Shown: positions 17,857 to 26,742 of the stretch, piece after piece | How positions within the stretch are numbered: the stretch's first letter is position 1 | Layout: each line of letters begins with the position of its first letter | From: Thalassoglobus neptunius | Lineage (GTDB): Bacteria; Planctomycetota; Planctomycetia; Planctomycetales; Planctomycetaceae | Assembly: GCF_007859735.1 (NCBI RefSeq) | Contig: NZ_SIHI01000001.1 | Coordinates: 2,245,149 to 2,309,148, forward strand | DNA: 64,000 bases | Direction: 5' to 3' | Position numbers and translations under genes: made by a program | Notes under the pieces: generated by a model | Databases searched by the model: none | What the model was told of the DNA's origin: nothing | The model's input: only the letters and a program-made list of their open reading frames with translations

Positions 17857-19425
17857 ATGGTTTCACGACGAACAATCTTCATTGGTGTCATGCTGTTATT
17901 GCCAGTGTTGGTCTACATTGGATTTGGCGCCTACGCATTGTGGCAGACCGGTTTGTTTCGCTGGACATGGTGGATCATCCCGATCTTCTGGCTGGCTGCC
18001 TATCTTGTGAACATCTTTTGGAAGCGAAAACTCCTTCCCGACGGATCGACGCAGACGGCGAATCACTGGACTCCCAACGACGAAACCGCCAATCGGATCA
18101 TTCGGAAACATCAGGAACAAGTTGAAACGCTGACGGCGCAACAGCTCACCGATATCCAGTTCTACGTCAAATCCTCTCAAGAACTCGCAGCTGATCTGGC
18201 CCGTCACTACCACCCGAACGCGAACGATCCGGTTTCGGCGCTGACAGCGGTCGAGGTGTTGGCAGCGATTCGTTTGGCTGTCGACGACCTGGAAGACTGG
18301 TTTCAGGACTCCGTTCCCGGAAGCCACATGGTCACGATCAAACAGTGGAGGGCTTTGGGCGAAGCACCGAAATGGGTCAAGCGGGTCAGCGATGCAGGAT
18401 GGCTGGCGAGCGTGATCTGGAACCCATTGAATGCTGCGAAGTTTGTGACATCGCGGCTTACTCTCGGACCGATCACTGAAGACTTGAAGAGCGAGATTCT
18501 GGCGACAGTTTACCTGCAATTCATGCGCCATATGGGGTTTTACCTGATTGAGATGAATAGCGGCCGATTGCGTCGCGGCGCGCTTCGTTACCGTCAGGCG
18601 TTCGAAAGAGCTGAAGAGTCTCAAAAAGAAATCGATACCAAAATCGACGGACAAGCAGAGGCCAGCATACCGAAGTATGTTCCGGAATCGGTTGTGATTG
18701 CCGTCATCGGACAGACAAACGCAGGCAAGTCGAGCGTCATCAACGCGCTTCTTGGCCGACGGGAAACCGCGACCGATGCTGTCCCGTCCACTCATTCGGT
18801 GAGCCGGCATGTCATCCCTGTGCCCGAAACAAACGAGACAGTCACACTGCTCGACACACCCGGTTATGCCGATGCCGATGCTCCAACGGTCCATAAGAAG
18901 CATTTGAAATCTGCGATTTCCGAAGCAGACATCGTCCTTCTGGTGATTGATGTTCACCAGCCTGCACGAACAGCGGATCTGGAAGTCCTTCGATCCATTC
19001 AGACTGCGGCCGCCCAAAACTCCAAGTACCGTCCTCCGCCCATTATCCTCTGCTTGACTCATATCGATCTCTTGAGCCCGGTGATGGAATGGGACCCGCC
19101 TTATGACCTGAGCGCCCCCCAGTCAGCGAAAGCAGAAAGCATTCGCGACGCTGTGGACTCGACGCGCGAGTTGTTCCAAGATTTCGTCGTCGATGTCGTC
19201 CCCGTCTGCTCCGATGAAGATCATGACCGCGTCTACAATGTTGATCCCGGCCTCGTGAAAGCCATTTCGCAGTCCCTCAACGTTGGCAAGTCGGTCGGAT
19301 TACTACGAGCCTACGAAGAAGATCTTGACCGGGACCGGTGGAGTGCGTTGCTGACTCAGCTCAAGAATTCGGGGTTGGAAGTTGTCAACCTGCTTCTCGA
19401 TGAAGGGAATCAACGCACCCGATAA
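17857..19425 (+). CDS. Membrane-anchored Era/dynamin-like GTPase
   Basis: 522 residues. Two hydrophobic helices at the N-terminus (about 6-29 and 35-50) anchor it. A helical region follows to about 270. The GTPase domain has the P-loop GQTNAGKSS at 285-293 (Lys291), a switch region around AVPSTHSVSRHV, the G3 motif LLDTPGY and the G4 motif LTHID, in which the usual Asn/Thr-Lys-x-Asp is Thr-His-x-Asp. This resembles the YcjF/YfjP-like and ribosome-binding GTPase relatives; the cellular role is unknown. The ATG at 17857 is preferred (GGGG ten bases upstream, hydrophobic helix directly after); the frame is open back to 17767. Confidence 0.8.
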   Translation: MVSRRTIFIGVMLLLPVLVYIGFGAYALWQTGLFRWTWWIIPIFWLAAYLVNIFWKRKLLPDGSTQTANHWTPNDETANRIIRKHQEQVETLTAQQLTDIQFYVKSSQELAADLARHYHPNANDPVSALTAVEVLAAIRLAVDDLEDWFQDSVPGSHMVTIKQWRALGEAPKWVKRVSDAGWLASVIWNPLNAAKFVTSRLTLGPITEDLKSEILATVYLQFMRHMGFYLIEMNSGRLRRGALRYRQAFERAEESQKEIDTKIDGQAEASIPKYVPESVVIAVIGQTNAGKSSVINALLGRRETATDAVPSTHSVSRHVIPVPETNETVTLLDTPGYADADAPTVHKKHLKSAISEADIVLLVIDVHQPARTADLEVLRSIQTAAAQNSKYRPPPIILCLTHIDLLSPVMEWDPPYDLSAPQSAKAESIRDAVDSTRELFQDFVVDVVPVCSDEDHDRVYNVDPGLVKAISQSLNVGKSVGLLRAYEEDLDRDRWSALLTQLKNSGLEVVNLLLDEGNQRTR

Positions 19426-19823
19426 ATTCTTTCCGCTCAGTGACTTGATGCTCATTCGTTCTGGTTCCGATCCGTCGCGATTCGTCGGGTTTCGCTTTAC
19501 CTTCATCGAAGGGCATGAGATTCGGTGAGGGCATGGATTCTACTCGAGAGGGCGAATTGCAGCTTGAGTCTCAACTGCGCAATTCAATCAACACGCCGGT
19601 CAACAATCCGATCTTTCCCGTGCAAAATGTGGAAAGCTCAAAGGATGCGTCAAATGAGAGTTGGATTCTCAGACGGGTGAGGGAACGGCGAGGAACTTGC
19701 TCTTGAAAACCGCACCTTGCTGTAAGTCTGGACTTGGGATAGCATTGCTCAGATGTGTAACTCAGGATGGACACTCAGCTCGAATCTTTTTTGACTCAAT
19801 AAAATTTTGTGTAGGCAAAAAGA
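19426..19823. other. Intergenic region
   Basis: About 400 bases between two plus-strand genes. Only short frames with atypical sequence are present. A TTGACT at 19791 lies shortly upstream of the protease gene, but no good -10 box is at proper distance. Confidence 0.4.
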
Positions 19824-21917
19824 ATGGCTTGGACAGACGCTGCACGGATCAGACGCTTTACCGCACTCGCAATGGTCGTTTTGGGGATTTCTACCTACTT
19901 CGCCCAGCAACTCTCTTCCGCCGATCCGGCAGATGCTGAGACCGCGATTCTCGTCTCCAAAATGATTCCGAAATATCACCTGAATCGTCAGGAGATTAAC
20001 GATGACGTTTCCAAAACGCTCATCGACCGCTTCATTAAGGACCTCGATCCTCTGAAATTGTACTTTCTCGAATCAGACATCGAGCACTTCCAGAAACACC
20101 GCACCACACTTGATGACGAAATCAAGGCCGGGAATGTTGAGTTCGCTTATGAGGTATTCAATACCTACAAAGAGCGACTCGCCCGACAGATGGAAGTTGC
20201 GAATCAGTGGGTGGAAAAGGAACACGACTTCAGCATCAATGAAGAAATCGAGACCGATGAAGACAAGCTGACCTGGGCGAAGACGACGGATGAGTTGGAT
20301 GACCGTTGGCGTCGCCGAGTGAAGTACGAGCTTCTCCAGTTCAAGTTGGCTGACGAAGAATCGAAAGAGGACGGCGATGACGAAGAGTCAGAAACGCTCG
20401 ATCCGAAAGAACGTCTCCACAAGCGTTACCGAAACAGTCTGCTCGCAACAACTCAATACGACATGGTCGACCAGCTGGAGCGGTATCTGACAGCTTTGGC
20501 GACCGTGTTTGATCCTCACTCTTCCTACATGTCTCCACAAAGCTGGGAAGATTTTGAGATTCAGATGCGGCTGTCACTCGATGGAATCGGTGCAGCTCTT
20601 CAGGCAGATGATGGATACACCGTTGTCGCTTCGATCGTTCCCGGTGGGGCTGCGTCAGATGACGGTCGATTGAAAGTCAAAGACAAAATCATTGGTGTCG
20701 GTCAGGAAGAAGGCGAGATTGTCGACATCTTTGAAATGAAACTGAGCGACGTTGTCCGCATGATTCGTGGACCACGAGGAACAGTCGTTCGTCTTCAGGT
20801 GAAGAGCAATGACGACGGAAAAATTCGAATCATCGAGTTGACCCGTAAGAAAATTGAATTGAAAGAATCCGAAGTCAAAGGCGAAATCATCAACACTGAA
20901 GACCGGCTCGGTCGTCCGGGGCGTGTGGGAGTGATCAGTATTCCCTCGTTCTATCGCGACTTCGCTGGTGCTTCTGGTGGAGTGGCCAACTTCAAAAGTG
21001 CTTCGGCCGACGTCAAACGCGTCCTCTCCGTCTTCGCTCGCGAACAGGTTGATGTGGTGATCATCGATCTTCGAAATAACGGCGGGGGATCACTCACAGA
21101 AGCCATTGAGATTTCCGGACACTTCATTGACCGTGGACCAGTTGTCCAGGTGAAAGAGCCGAGTGGATACATTCGAGTTCTGGAAGATGAAGATTCGGGT
21201 GTTTCCTACGCAGGTCCACTGGTTGTGATGTGTAACCGTCTCTCAGCTTCGGCTTCGGAGATTTTCGCGGGGGTGATCAAAGACTATCACCGCGGATTGA
21301 TTATCGGAGACACCACAACTCACGGAAAAGGAACTGTCCAGAATCTGATGGATGTCGCTCCTCAGCGTCCGTTCCGCCTGACTCGTCCCGACGATCGCGG
21401 AAAATTGAAACTGACGATCCAGCAGTTCTACCGAGTGAAGGGTGACAGCACTCAGAACCGTGGAGTCCGGTCAGACATTGTCCTTCCGTCACTGATCGAT
21501 CATTGGGATCTCGGAGAAGCGTTCCTCGACAATGCTCTGCCATTCGACAAAATTCGATCGGCGAATTACGTCGAAGAGCGTTCCGTGAATCCAGCATTGA
21601 TTTCAGCCCTCGCTCAGAACAGTCAAGTGAGAGTGAAATCGGATGAAGATTTCCAACGCGTCGAACGCTCCATCGCTCGATACATCGAGAAGAAGAATCG
21701 GACGAACTTGTCGCTGAATGAAGACAAGGTCCGAGAAGAGCGTGCCGCAGATCGAGCCGCAAGCAAGGCCGATAAAGAAGCTGAGGAAGAAGAAGAGGTT
21801 GAAGTCGATGAAGATGAAAAACCGATCTTCCCAGACAACTACTACAATAACGAGGCGCTCAACATCGCACTCGACTACGTTGCCGCTTTGAGGGGCAACT
21901 TGACCGTGCTGAATTGA
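19824..21917 (+). CDS. prc: Carboxy-terminal (tail-specific) processing protease, S41 family
   Basis: 697 residues, close to Escherichia coli Tsp. There is a signal/anchor helix at about 12-30. An N-terminal helical domain of the Tsp type follows (LIDRFIKDLDPLKLYFLESD), then a PDZ domain starting near DGIGAALQADDGYTVVASIV. The S41 catalytic core has NNGGGSLTEAIEISGHF, the nucleophile segment NRLSASASEIFAG and the lysine segment THGKGTVQNL. It degrades or trims periplasmic proteins at their C-termini. A strongly acidic stretch (about 650-670, many Glu and Asp) precedes the C-terminal region, unusual compared with the enterobacterial enzyme. The unit is monocistronic, ending in an intrinsic terminator at 21951. 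Confidence 0.92.
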   Translation: MAWTDAARIRRFTALAMVVLGISTYFAQQLSSADPADAETAILVSKMIPKYHLNRQEINDDVSKTLIDRFIKDLDPLKLYFLESDIEHFQKHRTTLDDEIKAGNVEFAYEVFNTYKERLARQMEVANQWVEKEHDFSINEEIETDEDKLTWAKTTDELDDRWRRRVKYELLQFKLADEESKEDGDDEESETLDPKERLHKRYRNSLLATTQYDMVDQLERYLTALATVFDPHSSYMSPQSWEDFEIQMRLSLDGIGAALQADDGYTVVASIVPGGAASDDGRLKVKDKIIGVGQEEGEIVDIFEMKLSDVVRMIRGPRGTVVRLQVKSNDDGKIRIIELTRKKIELKESEVKGEIINTEDRLGRPGRVGVISIPSFYRDFAGASGGVANFKSASADVKRVLSVFAREQVDVVIIDLRNNGGGSLTEAIEISGHFIDRGPVVQVKEPSGYIRVLEDEDSGVSYAGPLVVMCNRLSASASEIFAGVIKDYHRGLIIGDTTTHGKGTVQNLMDVAPQRPFRLTRPDDRGKLKLTIQQFYRVKGDSTQNRGVRSDIVLPSLIDHWDLGEAFLDNALPFDKIRSANYVEERSVNPALISALAQNSQVRVKSDEDFQRVERSIARYIEKKNRTNLSLNEDKVREERAADRAASKADKEAEEEEEVEVDEDEKPIFPDNYYNNEALNIALDYVAALRGNLTVLN

Positions 21918-21950
21918 TTCGAGTGATCGAATCAGCAATGTGTTCATCCG

Positions 21951-21988
21951 AGCACGCTTCAAGAATTCTTGAAGCGTGCTTTATTCTT
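21951..21988 (+). terminator. Intrinsic terminator of the tail-specific protease gene
   Basis: A perfect 30-base palindrome at 21951-21980 (arms AGCACGCTTCAAG and complement, centre AATT) followed by TTATTCTT. A smaller hairpin (GATTCGA, GTGA, TCGAATC; 21916-21933) overlaps the stop codon just upstream. Confidence 0.88.
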
Positions 21989-22104
21989 GCTGGCTTTCCC
22001 GAATTCTCTTCCGGGCGATTCAGAAGTTGGAAGATCGAACGAGTCTCAGGCGATATTCGCTCTTCCGGTTTGTCTCGGTCGACGTCGGATCTTCTCTCGG
22101 CCTG

Positions 22105-22878
22105 TTACAGCCACCCGGCGGAAGTGCAGCCGATGACGATCAGTCCCAAAATGGCACAGTAGACACCAAACCAGACGATCTGACCCTTCGATACAATTTT
22201 GAGCAGCGCGTTCAGGGAAACAATCCCGACAGCGAACGATACGACACAGCCCACTGCCATTGTAGAGAGGGGAGTTCCCGAGGTGCCTTCTTCCAGAATG
22301 TCTTTGAGAGTGAGGACCGTCGCCCCCAGCAGAGCGGGAATCGCGATATAAAAGCTGAATCTTGCTGCCGCGTCACGATTCACTCCGGAGAGAAGGCCGC
22401 CCACGATCGTGCTTCCCGACCGGGAAATTCCGGGCATCGGGGCAACCGCTTGGAAGAGTCCAATCACGAGCGAATCTCGATAGGTCATTTCTTCGAGACC
22501 TTTCGTTCCTCGGTCGATTCGCGGGGTAATCAAAAGCAAACCTGCCGTGATGAGGAGTCCAATTCCCGCGATAAATGCACTCGATGAGGTTGCGGTGAAA
22601 AGGTCTTTGAGGACCAATCCGGAGAAAACGACGGGAAGCGTCGCGATCACAATCTTCGACATCATCGGAATGTCAAAGAGCAACGGAATGAGATCCTTGC
22701 GATAGACAACAAGGATCGACATCAGTGTTCCAAAGTGCAGAGCGACGTTGAGTTCGAGGTTTTCGAGCTCTCCGCCAAGCAGCGACTCGAGAATCACGAG
22801 ATGTCCGGACGAGCTGATCGGAAGAAACTCTGCGATGCCCTGAACGATTCCGAGGATGATGACTTCCCAAAGTTCCAT
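22105..22878 (-). CDS. uppP: Undecaprenyl-diphosphate phosphatase UppP (BacA)
   Basis: 257 residues, integral membrane, with seven to eight hydrophobic segments. Both diagnostic motifs are present: GIVQGIAEFLPISSSGHLVI (catalytic Glu17 and the Ser cluster) and PGISRSGSTIVGGLLSG (catalytic Arg). The enzyme removes the terminal phosphate from undecaprenyl diphosphate and so recycles the lipid carrier of peptidoglycan and other envelope polymers. It stands alone; its product may matter to the exported-polymer genes in this region, but that is only context. The ATG at 22878 starts the first helix. Confidence 0.95.
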   Translation of the reverse strand: MELWEVIILGIVQGIAEFLPISSSGHLVILESLLGGELENLELNVALHFGTLMSILVVYRKDLIPLLFDIPMMSKIVIATLPVVFSGLVLKDLFTATSSSAFIAGIGLLITAGLLLITPRIDRGTKGLEEMTYRDSLVIGLFQAVAPMPGISRSGSTIVGGLLSGVNRDAAARFSFYIAIPALLGATVLTLKDILEEGTSGTPLSTMAVGCVVSFAVGIVSLNALLKIVSKGQIVWFGVYCAILGLIVIGCTSAGWL

Positions 22879-23419
22879 GGAATTCGATCTCAGTTGCAGC
22901 GAGGGAAAAGAAAAGGCACGAGTGCTTCGACAGAATGGTCACACTCAACAGTGACGGTTTGGACTCATATTTCACAGGTCACGCTTTGACCAGCAGTTTC
23001 TCAGTAAACTATCCAGAAATTATGAACCGAAGGAGTATTCTGTGCGTCTGTCTTATTGCACCGAGTTTAATCCTCTCGAAGCTGTGATTGCATGAGCGGC
23101 GAATCGCATCAGGGCAACGATTTCTCGCAGAGAGAATCTCGGGCAGAAGTCGTGATGAAGAGCAGCCGTTTCGAAGAACAAGCGTTGCGAAGTGCAAGTT
23201 TGGCGAAGATATGGGCAAAAGATATGGGAAAAGTGTGCTCTGAGACTTTCAGAGCACAGGGGCGGGCCGACCCGGTGTCGAGTTTCGACACCGGGATTTT
23301 CTTCATCTCCTGCGAGCCTGTTTCCTCGACGCTCCTGCACTTAATTCAGAAGCGTCCGATCGCCATCAGTCGGAGATCCGGCTCAGCGGAATTTCTCCAA
23401 AAACCGACTGCGGAAAGTT
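22879..23419. other. Intergenic region with two tandem strong hairpins (23235-23303)
   Basis: No supported gene in about 540 bases. Hairpin one: GTGCTCTGA at 23235-23243 pairs with 23249-23257. Hairpin two: CCCGGTGTCGA at 23271-23281 pairs with 23285-23295 (three-base loop), followed on the plus strand by ATTTTCTTC. On the minus strand they lie 125-185 bases after the stop of the E2 gene, with ACTTTT after the distal one, so they could end that transcript. The plus-strand T-rich tail of hairpin two has no gene to serve. Confidence 0.6.
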
Positions 23420-24625
23420 TTAGACTTCCAGAAGCAGGCGGGTTGGATCTTCGATCGTCTGTTTGATTCTGACGAGGAACGAAACCGCTTCACGACCGTC
23501 AACAACGCGGTGGTCATAGGTCAACGCGAGATACATCATCGGGCGAATGACGACCTGTCCGTCGACTGCGACGGGACGATCTACGATTCCGTGCATTCCG
23601 AGCACACCGGACTGTGGAGGGTTCACAATCGGAGTCGAGAGCAGCGATCCGTAAACTCCACCGTTGGTGATTGTGAATGTTCCGCCTTCGAGTTCATCGA
23701 GGCCGATCTTGTTCTGCTTGGCACGTTGAGCGAAGTCTGAGATCGTCTGTTCAGTCTCCGCGAAGCTGAGCCGTTCCGCACTTCGGATGGCAGGCACAAT
23801 CAAGCCTTTTCCGGACCCGATCGCAACACCGATATCGTGGTAGTTGCGGTAGATCAACTGGTTTCCGTCGACCTGGGCAGCCAAGGCTGGGAACTCGTTG
23901 AGTGCGTCGATCGTGGCCTTCACGAAGAAGGACATGAACCCGAGTTTGATGTTGAATTTCTTGACAAAATAGTCCTGGTATTCCGAACGAAGTTCTTTGA
24001 TTGCGCTCATGTCGCATTCGTTGAATGTCGTGAGCAGGGCTGCCCCCTGTTGAGCTTCAACGAGACGACGAGCGATGGTCTGTCGCATCGGAGACATGGG
24101 CACGCGGCGTTCGTCGCGTGCTCCCGCCACGGCGACGTCAGCGGTTTGTCCTGTCGTTAACGCCCGCTGCACATCTTCCTTGAGAATTCGTCCGCCCGGT
24201 CCGGAACCCGAAACCTGACTGACGATGATGTTGTTCTCGCCAGCGAGGCGTTCCGCAGCTGGCATCGGATGACCGCCGGGTGATCCTGAAGGAGCTGGTG
24301 CCGGAGCTGCGGATGATTTTGGGGCATCCTGCGTCGCCTGAGTCGACTTCTGTCCGTCACTCTCGGAGCCGGCTCCGTTTGGATTCGGACCCGGTTCGAG
24401 CATCGCGATGACTTCGTCGATCTCTGCGGTTTCGCCTGCGGTCTTCGTGATCGATGTAATCGTTCCCCCTTCGGGGCACGGAACGTCGAACGTTGCTTTG
24501 TCCGTTTCAAGTCCGACCAGATCCTGATCGGCGGCGACCCAGTCCCCTTCCTTGACGTACCACTCACCGATGAAGACCTCGGTGATCGACTCTCCAACGG
24601 ACGGGACTCGAATTTCAACAGCCAT
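23420..24625 (-). CDS. sucB: 2-oxoglutarate dehydrogenase E2 (dihydrolipoyl succinyltransferase)
   Basis: 401 residues in the usual order. The lipoyl domain occupies residues 1-78, with the lipoylated lysine at Lys43 ([12 protein letters not shown]). A Pro/Ala/Ser-rich linker follows, then a peripheral-subunit-binding domain near 120-160 ([19 protein letters not shown]). The acyltransferase domain ends [15 protein letters not shown], with His372 and Asp376 as catalytic residues. The single lipoyl domain and the PSVGES start fit the succinyl-transfer type better than the acetyl type. The enzyme moves succinyl groups to coenzyme A in the TCA cycle. The E1 and E3 genes are not adjacent. The start at 24625 begins the domain (AAAGG upstream); the frame runs open to 24694. 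Confidence 0.9.
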   Translation of the reverse strand: MAVEIRVPSVGESITEVFIGEWYVKEGDWVAADQDLVGLETDKATFDVPCPEGGTITSITKTAGETAEIDEVIAMLEPGPNPNGAGSESDGQKSTQATQDAPKSSAAPAPAPSGSPGGHPMPAAERLAGENNIIVSQVSGSGPGGRILKEDVQRALTTGQTADVAVAGARDERRVPMSPMRQTIARRLVEAQQGAALLTTFNECDMSAIKELRSEYQDYFVKKFNIKLGFMSFFVKATIDALNEFPALAAQVDGNQLIYRNYHDIGVAIGSGKGLIVPAIRSAERLSFAETEQTISDFAQRAKQNKIGLDELEGGTFTITNGGVYGSLLSTPIVNPPQSGVLGMHGIVDRPVAVDGQVVIRPMMYLALTYDHRVVDGREAVSFLVRIKQTIEDPTRLLLEV

Positions 24626-24918
24626 GCTGCATCGACCTTTAGACAACTGAGCAGATTCCTCGTGATGAGGGGGTACTGCAAACCACGACCACAATCTGGA
24701 TGAAACTGATTTCGCCGTTCAGGCGCACCCTCTCCGAGAGCGCACCCCGGGAAGATGAGTTTCTGAATGATAGTGATCGGATTCCACCGGCTGGAGTCCA
24801 AGTGAACAAGAATTTTGAAATCCTCCCCGGACTTATTCAAACATGCTGATCGCACAGACACCCTCGCGCAGTTGACTCGCAACGAGTCTGGTGTTCGAAT
24901 AGGTCCGTCGAAAGCTCA

Positions 24919-26217
24919 ATGGGATGCTCGCCTCAGCAGGAACAAATATCGGTGACAGTTCAACTTAGCGAATTTGCCAAATCTCTTACTGTCGAGACAG
25001 CCTTTACCGTCCTGGCGGTTGCCAAACAGTTGAAGGCGTCCGGGAAAGATGTTGTGGAACTGGAGATTGGTGACAGTCCCTTCGAAAGTACCGCTTCGGC
25101 CAAGCGATTCGGCGTTTCGGCCATCGAATCCAATCAGACTCACTATTGCCCATCGCCCGGGCTTCCCGAGTTTCGAGCAGCAGCTGCCGAGTTTGTGAAG
25201 TCAGAGTTTCACATTCCCGCAGCCTCTGAGAACATCGTCGTCGGTCCGGGGGCAAAAGTTTTTGAGCAGTTTTTCTGCGAAGCGTTTCTCAATCCGGGTG
25301 ACGAAGTTCTCGTCTTCAGCCCGTATTTCCCCACTTATCTGCCGAATATCCTCCGTCGAGGGGCCAAGCCGGTTTTCAGCAGCCTTGAACAGTCGAACGA
25401 ATTCCGTCCCAATCTCAAGGATGTCGAAAAGTTCCTGTCTGACTCGCCAAGTCCGAGAGCGATTTTCCTGAACACGCCCCACAATCCGACCGGAGGAGTC
25501 GCGACGGACGAAGACCTCGCCGGGCTTGCCGATTTGATTCGCGTGAAAAATGTCGCTGTTTTTAGTGATGAACCCTATTGTCATATGGTCTGGAGAGGAC
25601 GGCATCGGTCCATTCTTGAGTATCCCGGAATGATGGATCAGTGCGTCGCTGCCTACACGTTCAGCAAGTCGTACAGCATGAGTGGATGGAGGCTCGGATT
25701 CGCTGTGACTGCGGAGCCGATCGCCACTTCGATTGCCAAAATGATCAACACGACACTTTCGTGTACCCCTCCCATCGTGCAGATCGCCGGGATGCACGCA
25801 TTGCAGTCCGATCAGGCAGAACGCGACCAGCAGATGGCGAAATTTCAGGAGAAAGTTCAGCTGCTCGCCCGGGGACTCAATGAAATTGATGGAATCCACA
25901 CACTCGATCCGACAGCAACTTTTTACGTCTTTCCGAACGTTGCTCCGATTTGTAATCGCTTAAAGATCACCAGTCATGGATTGGCGCTTTATCTTCTCGA
26001 AGCTGCTGATGATGATTTCGGTGTTGCCTGTTTGGGAGGCGAGTGTTTCGGCGAAGCTGGTCATGGGTTCTTGCGGTTTAGTTGTGCGGAACCGAATGAC
26101 CGACTGGCGAAAGCGTTGGAATTTCTGCCGGTCGCGTTCTCTCGAGAGGATCGCGTGAACGAGTATCTGAAGAATCATCCGGAATTCCAACTGGAAAACC
26201 CTTATCCTCAGCCGTAA
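24919..26217 (+). CDS. Class I/II pyridoxal-phosphate aminotransferase
   Basis: 432 residues, fold type I. Visible motifs: THYCPSPGLPEFRAAAAEF near the active-site entrance, FLNTPHNPTGGVATDEDL, FSDEPYCHM (cofactor-binding Asp), and FSKSYSMSGWRLGF with the Schiff-base lysine Lys250. A C-terminal Arg in LRFSCAEP should hold the substrate carboxylate. This is the subgroup of aspartate/aromatic or general amino-acid aminotransferases; the amino donor cannot be told from sequence alone. The first ~10 residues look non-homologous, and a GTG at 24952 could be the true start. Followed after 50 bases by the VanZ-like gene. Confidence 0.88.
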   Translation: MGCSPQQEQISVTVQLSEFAKSLTVETAFTVLAVAKQLKASGKDVVELEIGDSPFESTASAKRFGVSAIESNQTHYCPSPGLPEFRAAAAEFVKSEFHIPAASENIVVGPGAKVFEQFFCEAFLNPGDEVLVFSPYFPTYLPNILRRGAKPVFSSLEQSNEFRPNLKDVEKFLSDSPSPRAIFLNTPHNPTGGVATDEDLAGLADLIRVKNVAVFSDEPYCHMVWRGRHRSILEYPGMMDQCVAAYTFSKSYSMSGWRLGFAVTAEPIATSIAKMINTTLSCTPPIVQIAGMHALQSDQAERDQQMAKFQEKVQLLARGLNEIDGIHTLDPTATFYVFPNVAPICNRLKITSHGLALYLLEAADDDFGVACLGGECFGEAGHGFLRFSCAEPNDRLAKALEFLPVAFSREDRVNEYLKNHPEFQLENPYPQP

Positions 26218-26266
26218 GCTCGACCAGAGAGAACGCTCCCCCGCGGAACTGATTTCGGAAATAAAG

Positions 26267-26731
26267 ATGAGTCGTGTGCCGGACAATCTGGAGAGCCCTT
26301 CCCATGCGGTTTGGGGGATTCGAATCGTCTGGGTGTGTTACACGGCAGCACTCTTCTTTTTCACGCACACTCCTGTTCCTGATGGTTTTCAGGGAATGAC
26401 GAGTTCCTACGACAAGGTCTTGCATTTCGGTGCTTACTTTGTGCTCGCAGTGCTGGCTGGAGTCGTTTTTCTGGAGCGAAATCAGCTGCGAATCCCGATG
26501 GTTCCGCTGATGATCGGTTTATTGCTGTTCGCAGCTATGGACGAGATTTTGCAGGGGCCTGTGGGTCGCCAGCCGGACTTTTTCGACTGGGTTTTTGACA
26601 GTTTAGGAGTCATGGCTGGTCTCGTTGGGCTGCATCGCGTGCTGATCTGGCTCCCTCAAGGTTCCGTGCGGATTGCCAATGTTCTTGGGCGTCGTTCGCA
26701 TTCAGGTTCGGTCGACTCTGTCGCCAAATAA
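26267..26731 (+). CDS. VanZ-like membrane protein
   Basis: 154 residues with four hydrophobic helices. The family pattern is clear: helix 1 ending FFTHTPVP, then SYDKVLHFGAYFVLAVLAG, a third helix with AAMDEILQGPVGRQPDFFDW (the conserved D/E-x2-Q and FDW segments), and a last helix. VanZ-family proteins contribute to teicoplanin resistance in enterococci, but most members are of unknown function in the envelope. It is 11 bases upstream of the prenyltransferase-like gene, so the two are likely co-transcribed. Confidence 0.85.
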   Translation: MSRVPDNLESPSHAVWGIRIVWVCYTAALFFFTHTPVPDGFQGMTSSYDKVLHFGAYFVLAVLAGVVFLERNQLRIPMVPLMIGLLLFAAMDEILQGPVGRQPDFFDWVFDSLGVMAGLVGLHRVLIWLPQGSVRIANVLGRRSHSGSVDSVAK

Positions 26732-26742
26732 GACATTCTGAG

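Noticed and set aside
17896..19062. 388-codon minus-strand frame opposite the GTPase
   Set aside because: Shadow of the GTPase gene, Cys/Arg-rich and without motif.
23092..23466. 124-codon plus-strand frame over the tandem hairpins
   Set aside because: It runs through two strong hairpins and into the E2 gene in antisense; no ribosome-binding site.
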